A stretch of DNA of 64,000 nt from Clostridiales bacterium (GCA_030446305.1 JASUSA010000002.1:36506-100505), one strand, 5' to 3'. Positions 8,191 to 17,838 are shown, counted from the first letter of the stretch. A program made the numbers and translations. The notes: generated by a model from the sequence alone, not told the origin.

Positions 8191-9309
8191 ATGCGGGATG
8201 ATCGAGAAAATGCTGTCTTAAAAGGCGGCCATGAAGGCATGAAACGAAAACTGTTATCTGGCAATTATCAGCGCGTTAAAGCCATTAGTTTAGCGATTTG
8301 CCTGTTGCAGGGAATGATTGTTGTCAGTTATCTGTTGGGGATTGATGAGCGGCTGCGCCATATTCAATACATTGGCATGAAGGGTTTATACATAGTGCTG
8401 GTTTTGCTGCTTTTTATTTTTGATTGGCTGATGCGAGACCGTGAAAAAAGTTATTGCGCGTTACGTCATTTTGTTCTGATGGGATATGTTGTTGTCATTG
8501 TACTGTGGTCCGTTTTCAGCACCTTTTTTGCTCAGGTCATTACATCGGACATCAGCATATACATCCTGGTCGTCTTTGGTATTGCGGCAACGGTGCGCAT
8601 GCGTCCACGCACATCGGCCATTATCTATGCCTTTGGCTATGCGGTTTTCTTTGTTGGCATGCCGTATTTTCAGAAGACACCGTCCTACTTGCTGTCACAT
8701 CGCATGAACGGCCTGATACTGAACGTCATCGCTTTTATGATCTCATGGATGTTTTACCGGTACAGCATGCGGGAGGTACAGCAGCGCGATATTATTCTCG
8801 AGCGCAATCGAGAACTTTTATACCTGGCTCAGCATGACGGCTTAACGGGACTTTATAATCACAGTACGATACACTTGAAACTTCAGAAATTGGTGGAAGA
8901 GAGTCGCCGAAGGGGCACTGTTCTCACCGTGGCGATGTTGGATATCGATGCTTTTAAGCATATTAACGATACCTATGGGCACCAGTATGGCGATCAAATG
9001 ATTAAGGCGCTGGCATCGGAACTCAAAGATTTTTTTGTGCCGAAAGTGAGTGTAGGACGCTATGGCGGCGATGAATTCCTGCTGATTGGGCGCAATATGA
9101 CTGCGGAAGCTATGCATGAGCTGTTGATCCAGTTTCAGCAGGAGACCACCGTTGCTTTTAGCTGTGGGGTTGCGACATTTGAATCGCATTCTGTTATTCA
9201 ACTCATTGATGAAGCGGATCGGAATATGTACATGCGCAAAGCAGAAAAAAGAGTTGCGATATCAGCTGGTTCAGAAGAAGCGGAATCGACAAATAGATGG
9301 ATGCAGTAA
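8191..9309 (+). CDS. Membrane-bound diguanylate cyclase (GGDEF)
   Basis: A 372-residue protein with six or so hydrophobic segments between residues 30 and 190 and a C-terminal GGDEF domain (about 210-365). The catalytic motif GGDEF is intact at 292-296 and the metal-binding Asp lies in MLDIDAFKHIND. It should make cyclic di-GMP at the membrane. No RxxD inhibitory site is visible five residues before GGDEF. The ATG at 8191 is chosen because it follows a GGGGG sequence and because the promoter -10 lies upstream at 8146. A stem-loop terminator ends the unit before the sigma-54 regulator gene. Confidence 0.9.
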   Translation: MRDDRENAVLKGGHEGMKRKLLSGNYQRVKAISLAICLLQGMIVVSYLLGIDERLRHIQYIGMKGLYIVLVLLLFIFDWLMRDREKSYCALRHFVLMGYVVVIVLWSVFSTFFAQVITSDISIYILVVFGIAATVRMRPRTSAIIYAFGYAVFFVGMPYFQKTPSYLLSHRMNGLILNVIAFMISWMFYRYSMREVQQRDIILERNRELLYLAQHDGLTGLYNHSTIHLKLQKLVEESRRRGTVLTVAMLDIDAFKHINDTYGHQYGDQMIKALASELKDFFVPKVSVGRYGGDEFLLIGRNMTAEAMHELLIQFQQETTVAFSCGVATFESHSVIQLIDEADRNMYMRKAEKRVAISAGSEEAESTNRWMQ

Positions 9310-9398
9310 AATTTTTTGAAATTTGAGAAGGAGAATGACAGCATCGTGTAGAATGATGTAAAAAGGGATGATTGATACGTCACATCAGTGATGTTTTT

Positions 9399-9435
9399 GT
9401 GCATTTATTAAGTTGTACTTAAAATGCACTTTTTT
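9399..9435 (+). terminator. Rho-independent terminator
   Basis: GTGCATT (9399-9405) pairs with AATGCAC (9423-9429), with inner TTAAGT/ACTTAA around a 3-base loop, followed by six T residues. A smaller palindrome ACATCAGTGATGT precedes it. It ends the diguanylate cyclase transcript. Confidence 0.85.
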
Positions 9436-9478
9436 GCGTTCAGCAAAAAAGGGTCGCTGTTTAAAAAGGGAGGCCGTT

Positions 9479-11392
9479 TTGAAGGACTGTATAGAAAATA
9501 ACATTGCGATTTTACTGCCTTACGATGAGATGATTGCGTTGGCGAGTGAAATTACTCAAGAATTAAAGCTCAATATTGCCATTGAAAAAATAGTCATTGA
9601 CAACGTACTGGCAGTGGCGGAAGCATACAGGATGCGAGGCGTTGAAATCATTGTGAGCAGAGGAAATTTGGCAAAGGCGATTGCGAAAAATATAGATGTG
9701 GAAGTAATCAATATTCCCTTTACAGGCTATGAATTTTTTGATGTGCTCTTTAAATATAAGGATTTCAATGAGCCGATTGGCATTATTGAAGGCGCCGATT
9801 TTATTGAAGGATGCCGTAAAATAAATGAAAAATTACAGTTGGATCTGCATTACTACCAAGTTGATCACGTCAGTGAGTTCGCGATAAAAACGCAGGCGGC
9901 GATTAACGATGGCATTGAACTACTCGTTGGCGGCAGTTGGGGTATTGAATATCAGGATAGCCTGCGGGTGAGAAATATTCGTTACGAAATGCTTCATTCA
10001 CAAAAACCGTCTGTTCGGCAGGCCATAGAAAGTGCAATTGCCGTTTTCTACGCCAAGCAGCGTGAGAAGAGCCGCCACCAGGTGCTGAAGACGGTTTTGG
10101 ACTATTCGCAGAGCGGGATTGTGGTAATTGATCAAAATGATGTAATTCTCAATATGAATGCCGTAGCGGAAGAACTTTTGCATATCCAAATGCAAACGTG
10201 TGCCGGGCAGCGCAGCGAAACGGTGCTGCCATCATTAAGGCTTTATAATTACCTTGCTTGTGAAGCGGCGGAGATGGAGCAGATGGAAACATTCTTCGGC
10301 GTTAAAGTGATGGTGGATCGCGTGCCGATGCTCGTCAATGGTGAGATAAAAGGTGCAATTGCCTTTATACACCGTGCATCGCAGATTGTGAATATGGAGA
10401 GCAGCATTCGAAAAGAGCTGGTAGAACGCCGATTGACTGCGAAATATCATTTTTCTAATATTATCGGCAGCAGCGAATCGGTGGTGACGACAATTGAGCT
10501 TGCACGGAACTTTAGCGATACCGATTCTACCATTTTACTCACCGGCGAAACGGGAACGGGAAAAGAGCTCTTTGCGCAGTCTATCCACAATGCGAGTAAG
10601 CGGGCGAATGGACCGTTTGTCGCAATTAACTGTTCGGCACTGCCGGCAAACTTGCTGGAAAGCGAGCTCTTTGGCTATCGGGACGGTGCTTTTACCGGTG
10701 CTAAAAAAGGCGGTAAAATGGGGCTCTTTGAGCTGGCGCACAAGGGAACGATTTTCCTTGACGAAATTGGCGAGATCGATAAGAGCATGCAGGCGAAGCT
10801 GCTGCGTGTTCTACAGGAACAGGAAGTTATGCGGATTGGTGATATCAGGGTTATTCCCGTAGATGTCCGCGTTATCGCAGCAACCAACAGGGATTTGCTG
10901 GATGAAATGCGACAGGGACGATACCGAGAAGATCTCTATTATCGGCTGAATGTTTTAAACTTGGTTTTGCCGCCGCTTCGGGAGCGAAAAGGTGATATCC
11001 CCATTTTAATGGACAGCCTGCGCCTGCGTATCAATAAAAAGCTCGATCGGCGCGTCGAAGGTTTTTCAAAGGATGTCATTCAGATGTTTGAGCATTATAG
11101 CTGGCCGGGCAATATTAGAGAACTTGAAAATGTCGTCGAGAAGATCATTGTGATAAAACAATGGGGCGTGATTGGCGAAACGATGGTGCCTTTTATACGA
11201 AACTGCTTTCAGCGGCAGTTGGCGCATGAACTGGAAGACCCTTTCGATCAGCCGCTGGCGAATATTGAACGCCAAGCGATTGAAATAGCCTTAAAACGCA
11301 ATGACGGCAATCGCACTAAGGCGGCGCTTGCCCTTGGGATAGATAGAACGACATTGGTTCGCAAGATAAAGCTGCTTTCGATTCCGTTATAA
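9479..11392 (+). CDS. Sigma-54-dependent activator with PrpR N-terminal domain
   Basis: A 637-residue enhancer-binding protein. Residues 1-165 resemble the PrpR N-terminal sensor domain of propionate regulators, then a PAS-like region (about 190-300), an AAA+ domain with Walker A GETGTGKE and the sigma-54 contact loop GAFTGA, and a C-terminal Fis-type helix-turn-helix. The TTG at 9479 is chosen because AAAGGGAGG lies 6 bp upstream; an earlier in-frame TTG at 9413 falls inside the preceding terminator. It is followed by its own terminator, then a -24/-12 promoter, so it very likely activates the permease/dehydratase/lyase operon. The ligand is probably a small carboxylic acid. Confidence 0.92.
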   Translation: MKDCIENNIAILLPYDEMIALASEITQELKLNIAIEKIVIDNVLAVAEAYRMRGVEIIVSRGNLAKAIAKNIDVEVINIPFTGYEFFDVLFKYKDFNEPIGIIEGADFIEGCRKINEKLQLDLHYYQVDHVSEFAIKTQAAINDGIELLVGGSWGIEYQDSLRVRNIRYEMLHSQKPSVRQAIESAIAVFYAKQREKSRHQVLKTVLDYSQSGIVVIDQNDVILNMNAVAEELLHIQMQTCAGQRSETVLPSLRLYNYLACEAAEMEQMETFFGVKVMVDRVPMLVNGEIKGAIAFIHRASQIVNMESSIRKELVERRLTAKYHFSNIIGSSESVVTTIELARNFSDTDSTILLTGETGTGKELFAQSIHNASKRANGPFVAINCSALPANLLESELFGYRDGAFTGAKKGGKMGLFELAHKGTIFLDEIGEIDKSMQAKLLRVLQEQEVMRIGDIRVIPVDVRVIAATNRDLLDEMRQGRYREDLYYRLNVLNLVLPPLRERKGDIPILMDSLRLRINKKLDRRVEGFSKDVIQMFEHYSWPGNIRELENVVEKIIVIKQWGVIGETMVPFIRNCFQRQLAHELEDPFDQPLANIERQAIEIALKRNDGNRTKAALALGIDRTTLVRKIKLLSIPL

Positions 11393-11411
11393 ATCAACTG
11401 TAGCAATATAC

Positions 11412-11450
11412 AGCGGCAGCTATGGCAAAACACCATAGCGGCCGCTTTTT
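11412..11450 (+). terminator. Rho-independent terminator
   Basis: AGCGGC-GCTATGG pairs with CCATAGC-GCCGCT with one mismatch, followed by a T-run. It separates the sigma-54 activator gene from its target operon. Confidence 0.88.
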
Positions 11451-11570
11451 CATTGCTTGAAATTGGCAAATGAATTTAGAGGCGGACTGACTGGACAGAT
11501 TTCACAGACATTTGTATTTTTAATGGTTTCAGCATATGGCGGTAGACATTTATGCATCATTTTTTAACAG

Positions 11571-11586
11571 TTGGCATGAGAATTGC
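11571..11586 (+). promoter_or_regulatory. Sigma-54 (-24/-12) promoter of the KdgT/UxaA operon
   Basis: TTGGCATGAGAATTGC places the invariant GG and GC exactly 12 bp apart, as required for sigma-54 RNA polymerase. It lies 64 bp before the permease start and just after the PrpR-type activator gene. Confidence 0.85.
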
Positions 11587-11649
11587 GATATTCAAATATC
11601 GACCGGTCAAATGTTTATTCTAAATACTCAAAAAAGGATGGTTAGCGTT

Positions 11650-12648
11650 ATGAACATATTGGATAACGTCAAGAGGGTGCCGGGAGGCCTGATGGTCATA
11701 CCACTTCTGATTGGTTCACTGCTCAACACTTTTTTACCGCAGGTATTGGAGCTCGGCGGCCTTCACAGTGCTTTTTTCTCCAAGGCGGCGGCAACACCTG
11801 CTATTGCATTTTTTCTGGTTTGCGTAGGGGCGCAAATTGATTTTAAAAATGCACCGGAAGCGATTAAACGCGGCGGCGTCTTATTGATCACAAAGTTTCT
11901 GGCAGGTGCCTTGTTTGGCTACTTTGTCGGACGGATTGCAGGTCCCGCTGGGTTTATGGGCATTTCCACACTGGCCATTATCAGCAGTGTGACGAATTCG
12001 AATGGCGGTCTCTTTATGGCACTTGCCAGCGAATACGGCGACTCGACAGATATTGCTTCGCAAGCTGTAATGAACATCAATGATGGCCCGTTTTTAACAT
12101 TGGTGGCGTTAGGCGCTACCGGAATGGCCAGCATACCTTTCATGAGTTTGTTTGCAGCAATTTCGCCAATACTCTTCGGCTGTTTGCTGGGTAATCTGGA
12201 TCCGAAAATCAAAGCATTTTTAACACCTGGCGTATCGCTCCTCATTCCGTTTTTTGCATTCGGCCTCGGTGCCGGCATAAAACTCACAAATGTTGTAAGT
12301 GCAGGTGCTTCAGGCGTACTTCTCGGTTTGATGGTTGTTTTCGTAAGCGGCATTCCGATGTTTTTCGCAGATCGCTATATTAATCGTCGCCCGGGTTACG
12401 CGGCGGCAGCGGCTTCAAGTGCGGCGGGCAACTCGGTGGCAACGCCGGCGGCAGTTGCGCTGGCGGTACCTGCTATGGCACCACTCGTCGAAGTGGCGAC
12501 GACGCAAATTGCAGCGGCGGTTATTGTGACGACGCTTCTAACACCGGCGATCACGACTTTTGTTGCCAAAAGATTTGGATCGGTGAAAACAGGCATGTCT
12601 GATTTTGAAAAGAGGTTTATGAAAAAAACGAAAGTCAGCGAAGCATAG
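11650..12648 (+). CDS. 2-keto-3-deoxygluconate permease (KdgT) family transporter
   Basis: A 332-residue, strongly hydrophobic protein with about ten membrane segments, matching the KdgT family (usual length about 330). Family-like stretches include VPGGLMVIPLLIGSLLNTF near the N-terminus and AAAASSAAGNSVATPAAVAL late in the protein. Characterised members take up 2-keto-3-deoxygluconate with protons, but the operon lacks the usual KDG kinase and aldolase, so the substrate here may be another hydroxy or keto acid. The start at 11650 gives the family length and N-terminus; an ATG at 11638 is possible. It is the first gene after the sigma-54 promoter. Confidence 0.85.
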   Translation: MNILDNVKRVPGGLMVIPLLIGSLLNTFLPQVLELGGLHSAFFSKAAATPAIAFFLVCVGAQIDFKNAPEAIKRGGVLLITKFLAGALFGYFVGRIAGPAGFMGISTLAIISSVTNSNGGLFMALASEYGDSTDIASQAVMNINDGPFLTLVALGATGMASIPFMSLFAAISPILFGCLLGNLDPKIKAFLTPGVSLLIPFFAFGLGAGIKLTNVVSAGASGVLLGLMVVFVSGIPMFFADRYINRRPGYAAAAASSAAGNSVATPAAVALAVPAMAPLVEVATTQIAAAVIVTTLLTPAITTFVAKRFGSVKTGMSDFEKRFMKKTKVSEA

Positions 12649-12694
12649 GCTCAGTGCACACAGTCATCCCAAAAAAATGGAGTGTAAAAGAAAA

Positions 12695-12991
12695 ATGAAG
12701 ACCAACACAGTATTACTAAATCAGCGCGACAATGTCGTTACAGCAACACAGGATATTGCCGCAGGAGAGGCCGTTATCTATTTTTTCGATAACAAATTGA
12801 AAAGCATCAATGCGCTAGAGGCCATTCCGGCGTGGAACAAGGTCGCCATTGAAGATATTGCAGAAAAAACGCCAATCATCAAATATGGTGAAGTCATTGG
12901 CGCATCGCTGCAAAAGATTACAAAAGGCGCTTATGTCTCTCATCTCAACATTGAGAGCCTACCCCGAGATTATGATAAGGAAATGAGGTAA
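12695..12991 (+). CDS. UxaA family dehydratase, small SAF-domain subunit
   Basis: A 98-residue protein corresponding to the N-terminal SAF domain of altronate/galactarate dehydratases, which in several bacteria is a separate subunit. The family segments DIAAGEAV and the terminal SHLNIESLPR are visible. It is predicted to combine with the next gene product as an iron-dependent hydro-lyase or, as in sulfolactate sulfo-lyase (SuyAB), another lyase on a 2-hydroxy acid. An in-frame ATG at 12677 is possible, but 12695 fits the family N-terminus and has GGAG upstream. The large subunit begins 5 bp after its stop. Confidence 0.85.
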   Translation: MKTNTVLLNQRDNVVTATQDIAAGEAVIYFFDNKLKSINALEAIPAWNKVAIEDIAEKTPIIKYGEVIGASLQKITKGAYVSHLNIESLPRDYDKEMR

Positions 12992-12995
12992 CGTT

Positions 12996-14156
12996 ATGGA
13001 GTTTATGGGCTATGTAAGAGAAGACGGCAAAGTAGGCGTTAGAAATCACGTTCTCATACTGCCGACATGTGCATGTGCCAGTGAGACTTGCCGGATCGTT
13101 ACGTCACAAGTTAAGGGATGCGTCAATATCATCAATCAAGTAGGATGCGCGGAAGTTAAGGGCAATGAGGATATTACCCAGCGCGTGCTGAAAGGGTTTG
13201 CAGCAAATCCGAATGTCTTTGGCGTTGTCGTCATTGGGCTCGGCTGTGAAAACCATTCGCATAAAAGCGTGAAAGCATCTATTCAAGCCGTTACCAATAA
13301 GCCGGTTGTCTCATTTGGCATTCAGGAAGAAGGCGGCACGGTGAAAACCATTGAAAAAGCAGTAAAAGCTGCTCGTGAAATGGCGGAACAGGCATCGATG
13401 CAAGTGCGCGTTTCCGTTCCCATTTCTAAGCTGATGATGGGGATTGAATGCGGCGGATCGGATGCAACCTCTGGTTTGGCGGCGAATCCTGCGGTAGGTT
13501 TTTTAAGCGATCAACTCGTGGATATGGGTGCATCGACGATTATGAGTGAAACACCTGAATTCGTAGGTGCAGAGCACATCTTGGCAAAGCGCGGTGCAAC
13601 ACCGGCAATACACGATCAAATTATTCAAATATGTAAAGATTTTGAAATGCATCTCGCGGGTGTCGGTCAGGATCTGCGAACGGGACAACCGACGCCGGGC
13701 AATAAGGATGGCGGTCTATCGACCATTGAAGAAAAATCACTTGGATGTATTTACAAGGGTGGTACACGCCCTGTCGTCGAGGTGTTGGCATATGCGGATA
13801 CGCCGACGAAACAAGGGGCTATTATTATGGATACGCCGGGTTATGACATTGCCTCTGTCACGGCGATGATTGCCGGCGGGTGTCAAGTGATTGCCTTTAC
13901 CACGGGCAGGGGAACACCAACCGGACATGCGCTGGCGCCGGTGATTAAAATTACAGGCAATCACGGTACTTTCGAAACGATGCAAGACAATATGGATTGC
14001 GATGTCAGCGGGATTATTTCCGGTGAAACAACCATCGATGACGCGGGTAAATACCTGTTCGATGAGCTGATGACCGTGGTTAACGGAAAGCTGACCAAAG
14101 CGGAGACGTTTGGATTTTCGGATATATGCATCGATAGGATTTGCAGATTTATTTAG
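12996..14156 (+). CDS. UxaA family dehydratase, large subunit
   Basis: A 386-residue protein matching the C-terminal catalytic part of altronate dehydratase (UxaA) and the SuyB subunit of sulfolactate sulfo-lyase. Visible family features are GYVREDGKVGVRNHVLILPT at the start, the segment IGLGCENHSH, MGIECGGSDATSGLAANPAVG in the middle and TTGRGTPTGHALAPVIKIT near the end. The exact substrate cannot be read from the sequence; the absence of uronate genes argues against a standard altronate role. It lies between the small subunit and a DRE-TIM lyase in a sigma-54 operon. Confidence 0.88.
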   Translation: MEFMGYVREDGKVGVRNHVLILPTCACASETCRIVTSQVKGCVNIINQVGCAEVKGNEDITQRVLKGFAANPNVFGVVVIGLGCENHSHKSVKASIQAVTNKPVVSFGIQEEGGTVKTIEKAVKAAREMAEQASMQVRVSVPISKLMMGIECGGSDATSGLAANPAVGFLSDQLVDMGASTIMSETPEFVGAEHILAKRGATPAIHDQIIQICKDFEMHLAGVGQDLRTGQPTPGNKDGGLSTIEEKSLGCIYKGGTRPVVEVLAYADTPTKQGAIIMDTPGYDIASVTAMIAGGCQVIAFTTGRGTPTGHALAPVIKITGNHGTFETMQDNMDCDVSGIISGETTIDDAGKYLFDELMTVVNGKLTKAETFGFSDICIDRICRFI

Positions 14157-14176
14157 TTTTAGTATGGAGGACAAAA

Positions 14177-15388
14177 ATGGAAAAATGGCATTCGGACAAA
14201 TGGTATACGAGCCAGTGGAATCATCTCGATGAGGTGGCAAAGCAATTTAACTTTCAGGATCAGATAAAAATTCACGACGTCACATTGCGAGATGGCGAGC
14301 AGCAAGCGGGACTCATTATGAATACAGAACAAAAAATCAGGCTCGCAGAAAAAATGGCCGAAACCGGTATCCATCGAATTGAAGCCGGCATGCCGGCGGT
14401 GTCTAAAGCGGATTCGGATGCCATCAAGACCATTGTCAAGATGGATATGGGGCCTGAAATTTTTGGCTTTGCCAGATGTATGGTAGAGGATGTCAAACGT
14501 GCTGCAGACTGTGGCGTATCGGGTCTCGTCATTGAAATTCCGTCCAATGAACAGATGATTACAGAAGCTTATGGATGGTCTTTAGAAAAAGCGATTGAGC
14601 TCTCCGTCAAAGCGACGACAGCAGCAAAAGAAGCTGGATTGTACACGGTATTCTTTCCGATTGACATGAGCCGTGCGAACATCGACTGGGTATTAAAACT
14701 CATCGAGAGAGTTGCGACAGAAGGTCACATGGACGCATTGGCAATTGTGGATACCTTAGGCGGACTGGCGCCGCATACGGTGCCTTACTTGGTGGATGTC
14801 GTCAAAAAACGCATTCAAAAACCTGTTGAACTTCATTTTCATGATGATTACGGTCTGGGAAGTGCCAACAGTATCATGGGGCTTGCAGCGGGTGCAGATG
14901 TCGTACACACGACGATCTCCGCGGCGGGTGAGCGTGCCGGCAACGCTTCATACGAAGATATTGCACTTTCGCTTCTGACCATGTATGGGATTGATCTCGG
15001 GCTTAAGTACGATGAAATTTACCCGCTTTCAAAACTCTTTAGAAGCATGGTGAATTTCCCGGTCAGACCAAATCGCGGCATCGTAGGCGACGATATTTTC
15101 AAAATTGAATCAGGGATTGTCGCAGGATGGTTCCAAAATGTTAAAAACAACAATCCGCTGCTGGTTAGCCCTTATTTACCTGAATTAACAGGCCATCAAG
15201 CAACTGAAATCGTCCTCGGCAAACACAGCGGGGCGCCTTCAATAGAATACTGGCTTGACAAGTGCAACGTTAATATCAGCGAGGCAGATAAAATTGCACT
15301 GCTTGACCAAATCAAACTGACGGCATATAAGAAAAATGGACTTTTAAATGAATCAGACTTTATGACACTTATTGAAGCATATCGCTAA
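14177..15388 (+). CDS. DRE-TIM metallolyase, homocitrate/isopropylmalate synthase-like
   Basis: A 403-residue TIM-barrel enzyme. The defining motif TLRDGEQQAG lies near residue 35 and the metal-binding HFHDDYGLGSANS near residue 220. The family includes 2-isopropylmalate, homocitrate and citramalate synthases and also lyases running in the cleavage direction. Its place after a permease and a dehydratase suggests a catabolic aldol-type cleavage or a condensation that drains the keto acid formed, which is inference. The ATG at 14177 follows ATGGAGGAC; an upstream codon at 14141 overlaps the previous gene. It closes the operon, before a terminator at 15501-15545. Confidence 0.85.
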   Translation: MEKWHSDKWYTSQWNHLDEVAKQFNFQDQIKIHDVTLRDGEQQAGLIMNTEQKIRLAEKMAETGIHRIEAGMPAVSKADSDAIKTIVKMDMGPEIFGFARCMVEDVKRAADCGVSGLVIEIPSNEQMITEAYGWSLEKAIELSVKATTAAKEAGLYTVFFPIDMSRANIDWVLKLIERVATEGHMDALAIVDTLGGLAPHTVPYLVDVVKKRIQKPVELHFHDDYGLGSANSIMGLAAGADVVHTTISAAGERAGNASYEDIALSLLTMYGIDLGLKYDEIYPLSKLFRSMVNFPVRPNRGIVGDDIFKIESGIVAGWFQNVKNNNPLLVSPYLPELTGHQATEIVLGKHSGAPSIEYWLDKCNVNISEADKIALLDQIKLTAYKKNGLLNESDFMTLIEAYR

Positions 15389-15500
15389 GCCGTTTTTGAA
15401 GCCTTACAAATTTTAAGATGATACAAGTGCACGACGATAAATGTTTGTATCAATCATTGAAGAACAAACAAGTAAAATTCCGATAAACCTAATACTTGCC

Positions 15501-15545
15501 CGAGGGGATCGCGATTCATCACGTGATCCCCTCCTCGCATTTTTG
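15501..15545 (+). terminator. Rho-independent terminator
   Basis: GAGGGGATC (15502-15510) pairs with GATCCCCTC (15525-15533) around an AT-rich loop, followed by a T-run at 15540-15544. It ends the KdgT/UxaA/lyase operon. Confidence 0.8.
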
Positions 15546-15658
15546 AAGGGATTGTCAATGTGTGAGGTGACAATAATTTCATAGGGCGCAAGATGGCAAA
15601 AATGCTATAATGTAATGTAAGACTTCAAGTGATTGCATACAGAGGAGGCAACCGTTAT

Positions 15659-16039
15659 ATGAGACATATTAAACCGGGCAGAGGTCCGTCGGCAATGGGC
15701 GCTGTAGGTTCAGTCGTCGCCATCATCTTTGGTATTTTTTGGACGCTTACAGTTGCTTCAATGCCTTTTGGTGTTCGTAACCCCATGGTGTTTTTTGGCA
15801 TTATCTTTATTATCCTGGGCATTGTTCAATTTATTTACCACATGAAGAATACCACCGGTAAAAACCGCATGTCGCTCTATGACATTACTGATGATGAAGA
15901 GGACGGTCAACCGATGCGTAAAGCGGTTCAGACTGACCGTTTGAGTGAAGACGACGAAGCACGTTTTTGTCCATACTGCGGCAAAAAATTAAAACAGGGT
16001 TACACTTTTTGCCCATCTTGCGGGCGTCCGTTGAAATAA
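15659..16039 (+). CDS. Small membrane protein with C-terminal zinc ribbon
   Basis: A 126-residue protein with two hydrophobic helices (about residues 17-39 and 44-64), an acidic linker, and a C-terminal zinc ribbon CPYCGKKL...CPSCGRPL. The start at 15659 follows AGAGGAGG (15641-15648). The topology suggests a membrane anchor with a cytoplasmic zinc finger. No function is known for proteins of this layout, which are common in Firmicutes. Confidence 0.75.
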   Translation: MRHIKPGRGPSAMGAVGSVVAIIFGIFWTLTVASMPFGVRNPMVFFGIIFIILGIVQFIYHMKNTTGKNRMSLYDITDDEEDGQPMRKAVQTDRLSEDDEARFCPYCGKKLKQGYTFCPSCGRPLK

Positions 16040-16162
16040 ATGCTTAATCGATGATCGCCAATTAGCTGCAATGCTTTAAGCTTGGCTGATACACTTGGCA
16101 ATGTGCACTTTTTTGAAACATCAAAGAGGCTGCGAAATGTAGATGAGAAAGGATGACAAGCG

Positions 16163-16588
16163 ATGAAATCGCTGCATATTCAAACACCGGCAGATGATCG
16201 TTTTGACGAGGCCATTCGAGAGGGGCTCTTTGCTTATAATCAGAGACAGGCACCAACCGCGCAACCTTTTTACAGTCTGCCGCTTCGGCTGGTGCTGATG
16301 GATGATGATTCGAAGGTTTTTGGCGGCATGCTCGGAAAGGTTTATCGCGGCTGTCTGTTTATTGATATTTTGTGGATTGAAGAAGTCTGCAGGGGCGCAG
16401 GCTATGGCAAGGCGCTTCTCGAAGCGGCAGAGGCGTTTGCGAGAGAAGCAAAATGTGCCTTTATACATTTAGATACCTTCAGTTTTCAGGCACCTGATTT
16501 TTATCTTGCAAACGGTTTTAAAACGTTTGGTATCTTAGATGGCTACGAAGATGATGTAAAACGCTATTTTTTAAAGAAAACACTATGA
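16163..16588 (+). CDS. GNAT family N-acetyltransferase
   Basis: A 141-residue protein of the GNAT fold. The acetyl-CoA-binding loop appears as CRGAGYGKALLEAAEAFA (about residues 75-92), preceded by the beta-strand LFIDILWIEE and followed by HLDTFSFQAPDFYLANGF. It would transfer an acetyl group from acetyl-CoA to an unknown amine. It starts at an ATG at 16163 after AAAGGA. Neighbours give no clue to the substrate. Confidence 0.85.
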   Translation: MKSLHIQTPADDRFDEAIREGLFAYNQRQAPTAQPFYSLPLRLVLMDDDSKVFGGMLGKVYRGCLFIDILWIEEVCRGAGYGKALLEAAEAFAREAKCAFIHLDTFSFQAPDFYLANGFKTFGILDGYEDDVKRYFLKKTL

Positions 16589-16652
16589 TGATACCGTTGC
16601 AGAGCAAATGGCGGTTATATCATCGTTAGGCACATAAGTTTGGAGGGATCGA

Positions 16653-17006
16653 ATGGCACATGAATGGATTGATGCATATTGTCTTTCGTTAAAAAACGCG
16701 ACAAAAGATTACCAGCCGGAATGGGAGGCGACGCGCTATTTTATCGGTGGTAAAATGTTTGCCATGATCGGTGAAGACAAGGCGAAGCGAAGTATTATAA
16801 CTTTAAAAAGCGATCCGGTGGAAGCGGTCGTACTCAGAGAAAAATATAAGGATATCTATCCTGGCTATTATATGAACAAGCGATTATGGAATTCGATTGA
16901 TTTAAACGGTGATGTTCCGGTGACAACAATGCAAGAAATGATCGCCGATTCTTATGAGCTGGTACTGAGCAAATTAAGTCAAAAACTTCAGAAGACATTA
17001 CGGTAG
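16653..17006 (+). CDS. MmcQ/YjbR family protein
   Basis: A 117-residue protein of the MmcQ/YjbR family, a small double-wing DNA-binding-like fold. Family features are KMFAMIG, the central LKSDP segment, and PGYYMNKRLWNSIDL. The start follows TTGGAGGGATCG. Members are widespread and of unknown function. Confidence 0.82.
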   Translation: MAHEWIDAYCLSLKNATKDYQPEWEATRYFIGGKMFAMIGEDKAKRSIITLKSDPVEAVVLREKYKDIYPGYYMNKRLWNSIDLNGDVPVTTMQEMIADSYELVLSKLSQKLQKTLR

Positions 17007-17113
17007 CATTGGGATGCAATGTGTGGAAAAAGCATATGGCAATGTGCTTAACGGAGTACTCGTTCAACTAAGGTGAGATTGGCGAAAATAATAGCAAAGG
17101 TGGATCGTGAAAA

Positions 17114-17821
17114 ATGAAGCAAACAATTATCATTCAGACAGGTCATGCGCATGAAAGTCTTTTGAAAAAAGGACTTGATTTCAGCGACATGTTTCAAAAT
17201 ATCATTGGAAATAAAGAGGTATATACCTATAATGTCTTTGAGGGCGAAGCGCTGCCAAGTGCATTTTCGTCAGTTGACAGAGTCATCGTCACAGGATCGC
17301 TGAGCATGGTGACGGACCGTGCGCCATGGATGCTTCAAACGGAATCGTGGCTCAGAGATGCTGCGGCAGCAGATGTACCGATTTTGGGCGTCTGTTTTGG
17401 ACATCAAATGCTGGCCATGGCTTTTGGAGGCACGGTTGGGGATCATCCGCAGGGAACAGAAGTGGGATCGTCAGCAATTGTGTTAAACGAAATGGGCCTC
17501 GAAGACCCGCTATTTGAGGGCGTTCCTAATCGGTTTGCCGGCTATGTGGCACATACGCAAAGTGTTTTGACTTTCCCGGAGACGGCAGTTTGTCTTGGAC
17601 GCAGCGATTATGAGCCGAATCATATTATCAGGTGGTTGCCGAAAGTGTATGGCTTTCAGTTTCATCCTGAATTTACAGATAAAGTGATTGAAAACAGCAT
17701 TGAGAGGATTGTGGATAAAAACTGTGTAACCGCGATAAAAGAAGGTGAACTGACCGAATCGGACGGTGATCTGAAGACAGGACAAATCTTGTTAAAGCGC
17801 TTTATGCAGCTTCCGAGATAA
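17114..17821 (+). CDS. Class I glutamine amidotransferase, GMP synthase-like
   Basis: A 235-residue cytoplasmic glutamine amidotransferase domain. The nucleophile is the Cys in GVCFGHQM (about residue 95) and the partner His-Glu pair lies in FQFHPEF (about residue 182). No synthetase domain follows, so this is a stand-alone amidotransferase or peptidase-like member similar to YfeJ proteins. It would hydrolyse a glutamine-like amide, with the acceptor unknown. The start is an ATG at 17114; the next gene begins 17 bp after the stop, which suggests co-transcription. Confidence 0.85.
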   Translation: MKQTIIIQTGHAHESLLKKGLDFSDMFQNIIGNKEVYTYNVFEGEALPSAFSSVDRVIVTGSLSMVTDRAPWMLQTESWLRDAAAADVPILGVCFGHQMLAMAFGGTVGDHPQGTEVGSSAIVLNEMGLEDPLFEGVPNRFAGYVAHTQSVLTFPETAVCLGRSDYEPNHIIRWLPKVYGFQFHPEFTDKVIENSIERIVDKNCVTAIKEGELTESDGDLKTGQILLKRFMQLPR

Positions 17822-17838
17822 TGAAATGAGGTGAGACG

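Noticed and set aside
11919..12353. 144-codon minus-strand frame inside the permease gene
   Set aside because: Antisense to a hydrophobic coding sequence; its Pro/Ala-rich translation is typical of a shadow frame.
11650..14156. Standard galacturonate/altronate pathway
   Set aside because: Although KdgT- and UxaA-like genes are present, uronate isomerase, oxidoreductases, KDG kinase and KDPG aldolase are missing.
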